From Flexivirga aerilata (GTDB lineage: Bacteria; Actinomycetota; Actinomycetes; Actinomycetales; Dermatophilaceae), in contig NZ_JABENB010000001.1 in the NCBI RefSeq assembly GCF_013002715.1, positions 2,108,001 through 2,172,000 of the forward strand: a stretch of 64,000 nucleotides of DNA, given 5' to 3'. The translations under genes and the position numbers were made by a program. How positions within the stretch are numbered: the stretch's first letter is position 1; each line of letters opens with the position of its first letter. The notes beneath the pieces are model-generated. The model made no database searches. It was not told where the DNA came from and saw nothing but the letters and a program-made list of their open reading frames with translations. This document shows positions 63,577-64,000 of this stretch, piece after piece.

Positions 63577-64000
63577 ATGACCGATGAAACCAACAAGATC
63601 GGCCGGCGGACCATCGCCAAGGGCGCTGCCTGGTCCGTGCCGGTGGTCGCGCTCGGAGCCGGTGCCGCCCAGGCGGCCGCGAGCCCGCCGGTGTGCCCGA
63701 CCAACTGTGCCCAGCCGGTGGTGAGCGCGGCGACTCTCAGCACCGGGCTCGGCAATCCGGCGACGGGGTCCAACCGCGCCGCCCTCAGCCTGACGGCCGG
63801 CGCGTTCTACGCCAACTTCCTCGCCTGCGACGGCGGCGGGCTCTTCCAGGCGTCGATCTTCACCGTCACCTCCGCGACGCTGACCATGAGCGACGGAAGC
63901 ACCTACACCACGACCTCCGGCCTGCCAGTCGGCGTGGCGGCGGCCAGTCAGTCGGCGCTGGCGACGGTCGGCCTGTCGTTCCAAAATGTCTTCTTCCCGA
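63577..64000 (+). CDS. Tat-exported surface/secreted protein, N-terminal part
   Basis: The frame is still open at the window's end, with 141 residues visible. It begins with a twin-arginine signal: IGRRTIAKGAAWSVPVVALG followed by AGAAQAAA-SPP, a form common in surface proteins of Micrococcales. The mature part is Ser/Thr/Ala-rich with three early cysteines (VCPTNCAQP and LACDGGG) and looks beta-stranded. AAAGGGG at 63561-63567 precedes ATG 63577. The AT-rich stretch 63427-63560 probably holds its promoter. Family unknown. Confidence 0.75.
   Translation, partial: MTDETNKIGRRTIAKGAAWSVPVVALGAGAAQAAASPPVCPTNCAQPVVSAATLSTGLGNPATGSNRAALSLTAGAFYANFLACDGGGLFQASIFTVTSATLTMSDGSTYTTTSGLPVGVAAASQSALATVGLSFQNVFFP

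Overview
The window is about 70 percent G+C, has many GTG starts and ATGA/GTGA stop-start overlaps, two SAM-IV-type riboswitches, and a mraZ-rsmH-ftsL-ftsI-murF-mraY-murD-ftsW-murG-murC cell-wall cluster. It also carries actinobacterial families such as PAC2, DUF4192, RIO kinase, DUF3488 transglutaminase and a lysine-rich SigA. This points to a high-GC actinobacterium of the order Micrococcales. A Dermacoccaceae or Intrasporangiaceae relative is my tentative placement, from overall impression only. I see no tRNA, rRNA, IS element, prophage or CRISPR array.

Layout. 1-3620: the 3' end of a GH172 (DUF2961) glycosidase, an FGGY sugar kinase and a fucose/arabinose-isomerase-like enzyme, probably one sugar catabolic unit. 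3737-11994: accessory genes (polysaccharide deacetylase, penicillin-interacting lipoprotein, histidine phosphatase, serA, a MalY-type aminotransferase, a secreted protein and a CYP102-like P450 that overlap tail to tail, a hypothetical protein). 12135-16443: a McrBC type IV restriction pair. 16509-19815: envelope proteins and a GNAT acetyltransferase. 19942-24128: an alcohol dehydrogenase, esterase, PucR-like regulator and SDR cluster flanked by two near-identical inverted repeats. 24175-25684 and 40531-41898: SAM-IV riboswitches controlling metY and metX, the two steps of homocysteine synthesis by direct sulfhydrylation. 25843-40496: RIO kinase, a DUF4185 lipoprotein, HrpA helicase, PAC2 protein, a family A DNA polymerase, a prion-like membrane protein, SufE with a rhodanese, EcsC, DUF1232 and DUF4192 proteins. 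42063-44303: a universal stress protein and the primary sigma factor SigA. 44304-44515: a striking inverted array of about 20-bp repeats. 44522-49103: a leftward moxR-DUF58-transglutaminase operon. 49513-61886: the rightward dcw cluster, lacking murE, ftsQ and ftsZ at their usual places. 61902-64000: two divergent LuxR-type regulators with a dyad between them, then the start of a Tat-exported surface protein.

How the parts work together. The right half is centred on the envelope. The dcw genes make lipid II and septal peptidoglycan. The divergent moxR operon shares an intergenic region that carries MraZ-like TGGGG boxes on both strands, which suggests joint control of the two operons. The sulfur genes (metY, metX, SufE/rhodanese) form a second theme. 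The strongest candidates for undescribed biology are the repeat array at 44304-44515, the two-sided MraZ-like boxes at 49208-49471, the prion-like membrane protein at 34892-36775, and the McrBC pair with an unusual recognition region and an altered nuclease motif. All family calls were made by reading motifs; no database search was run.
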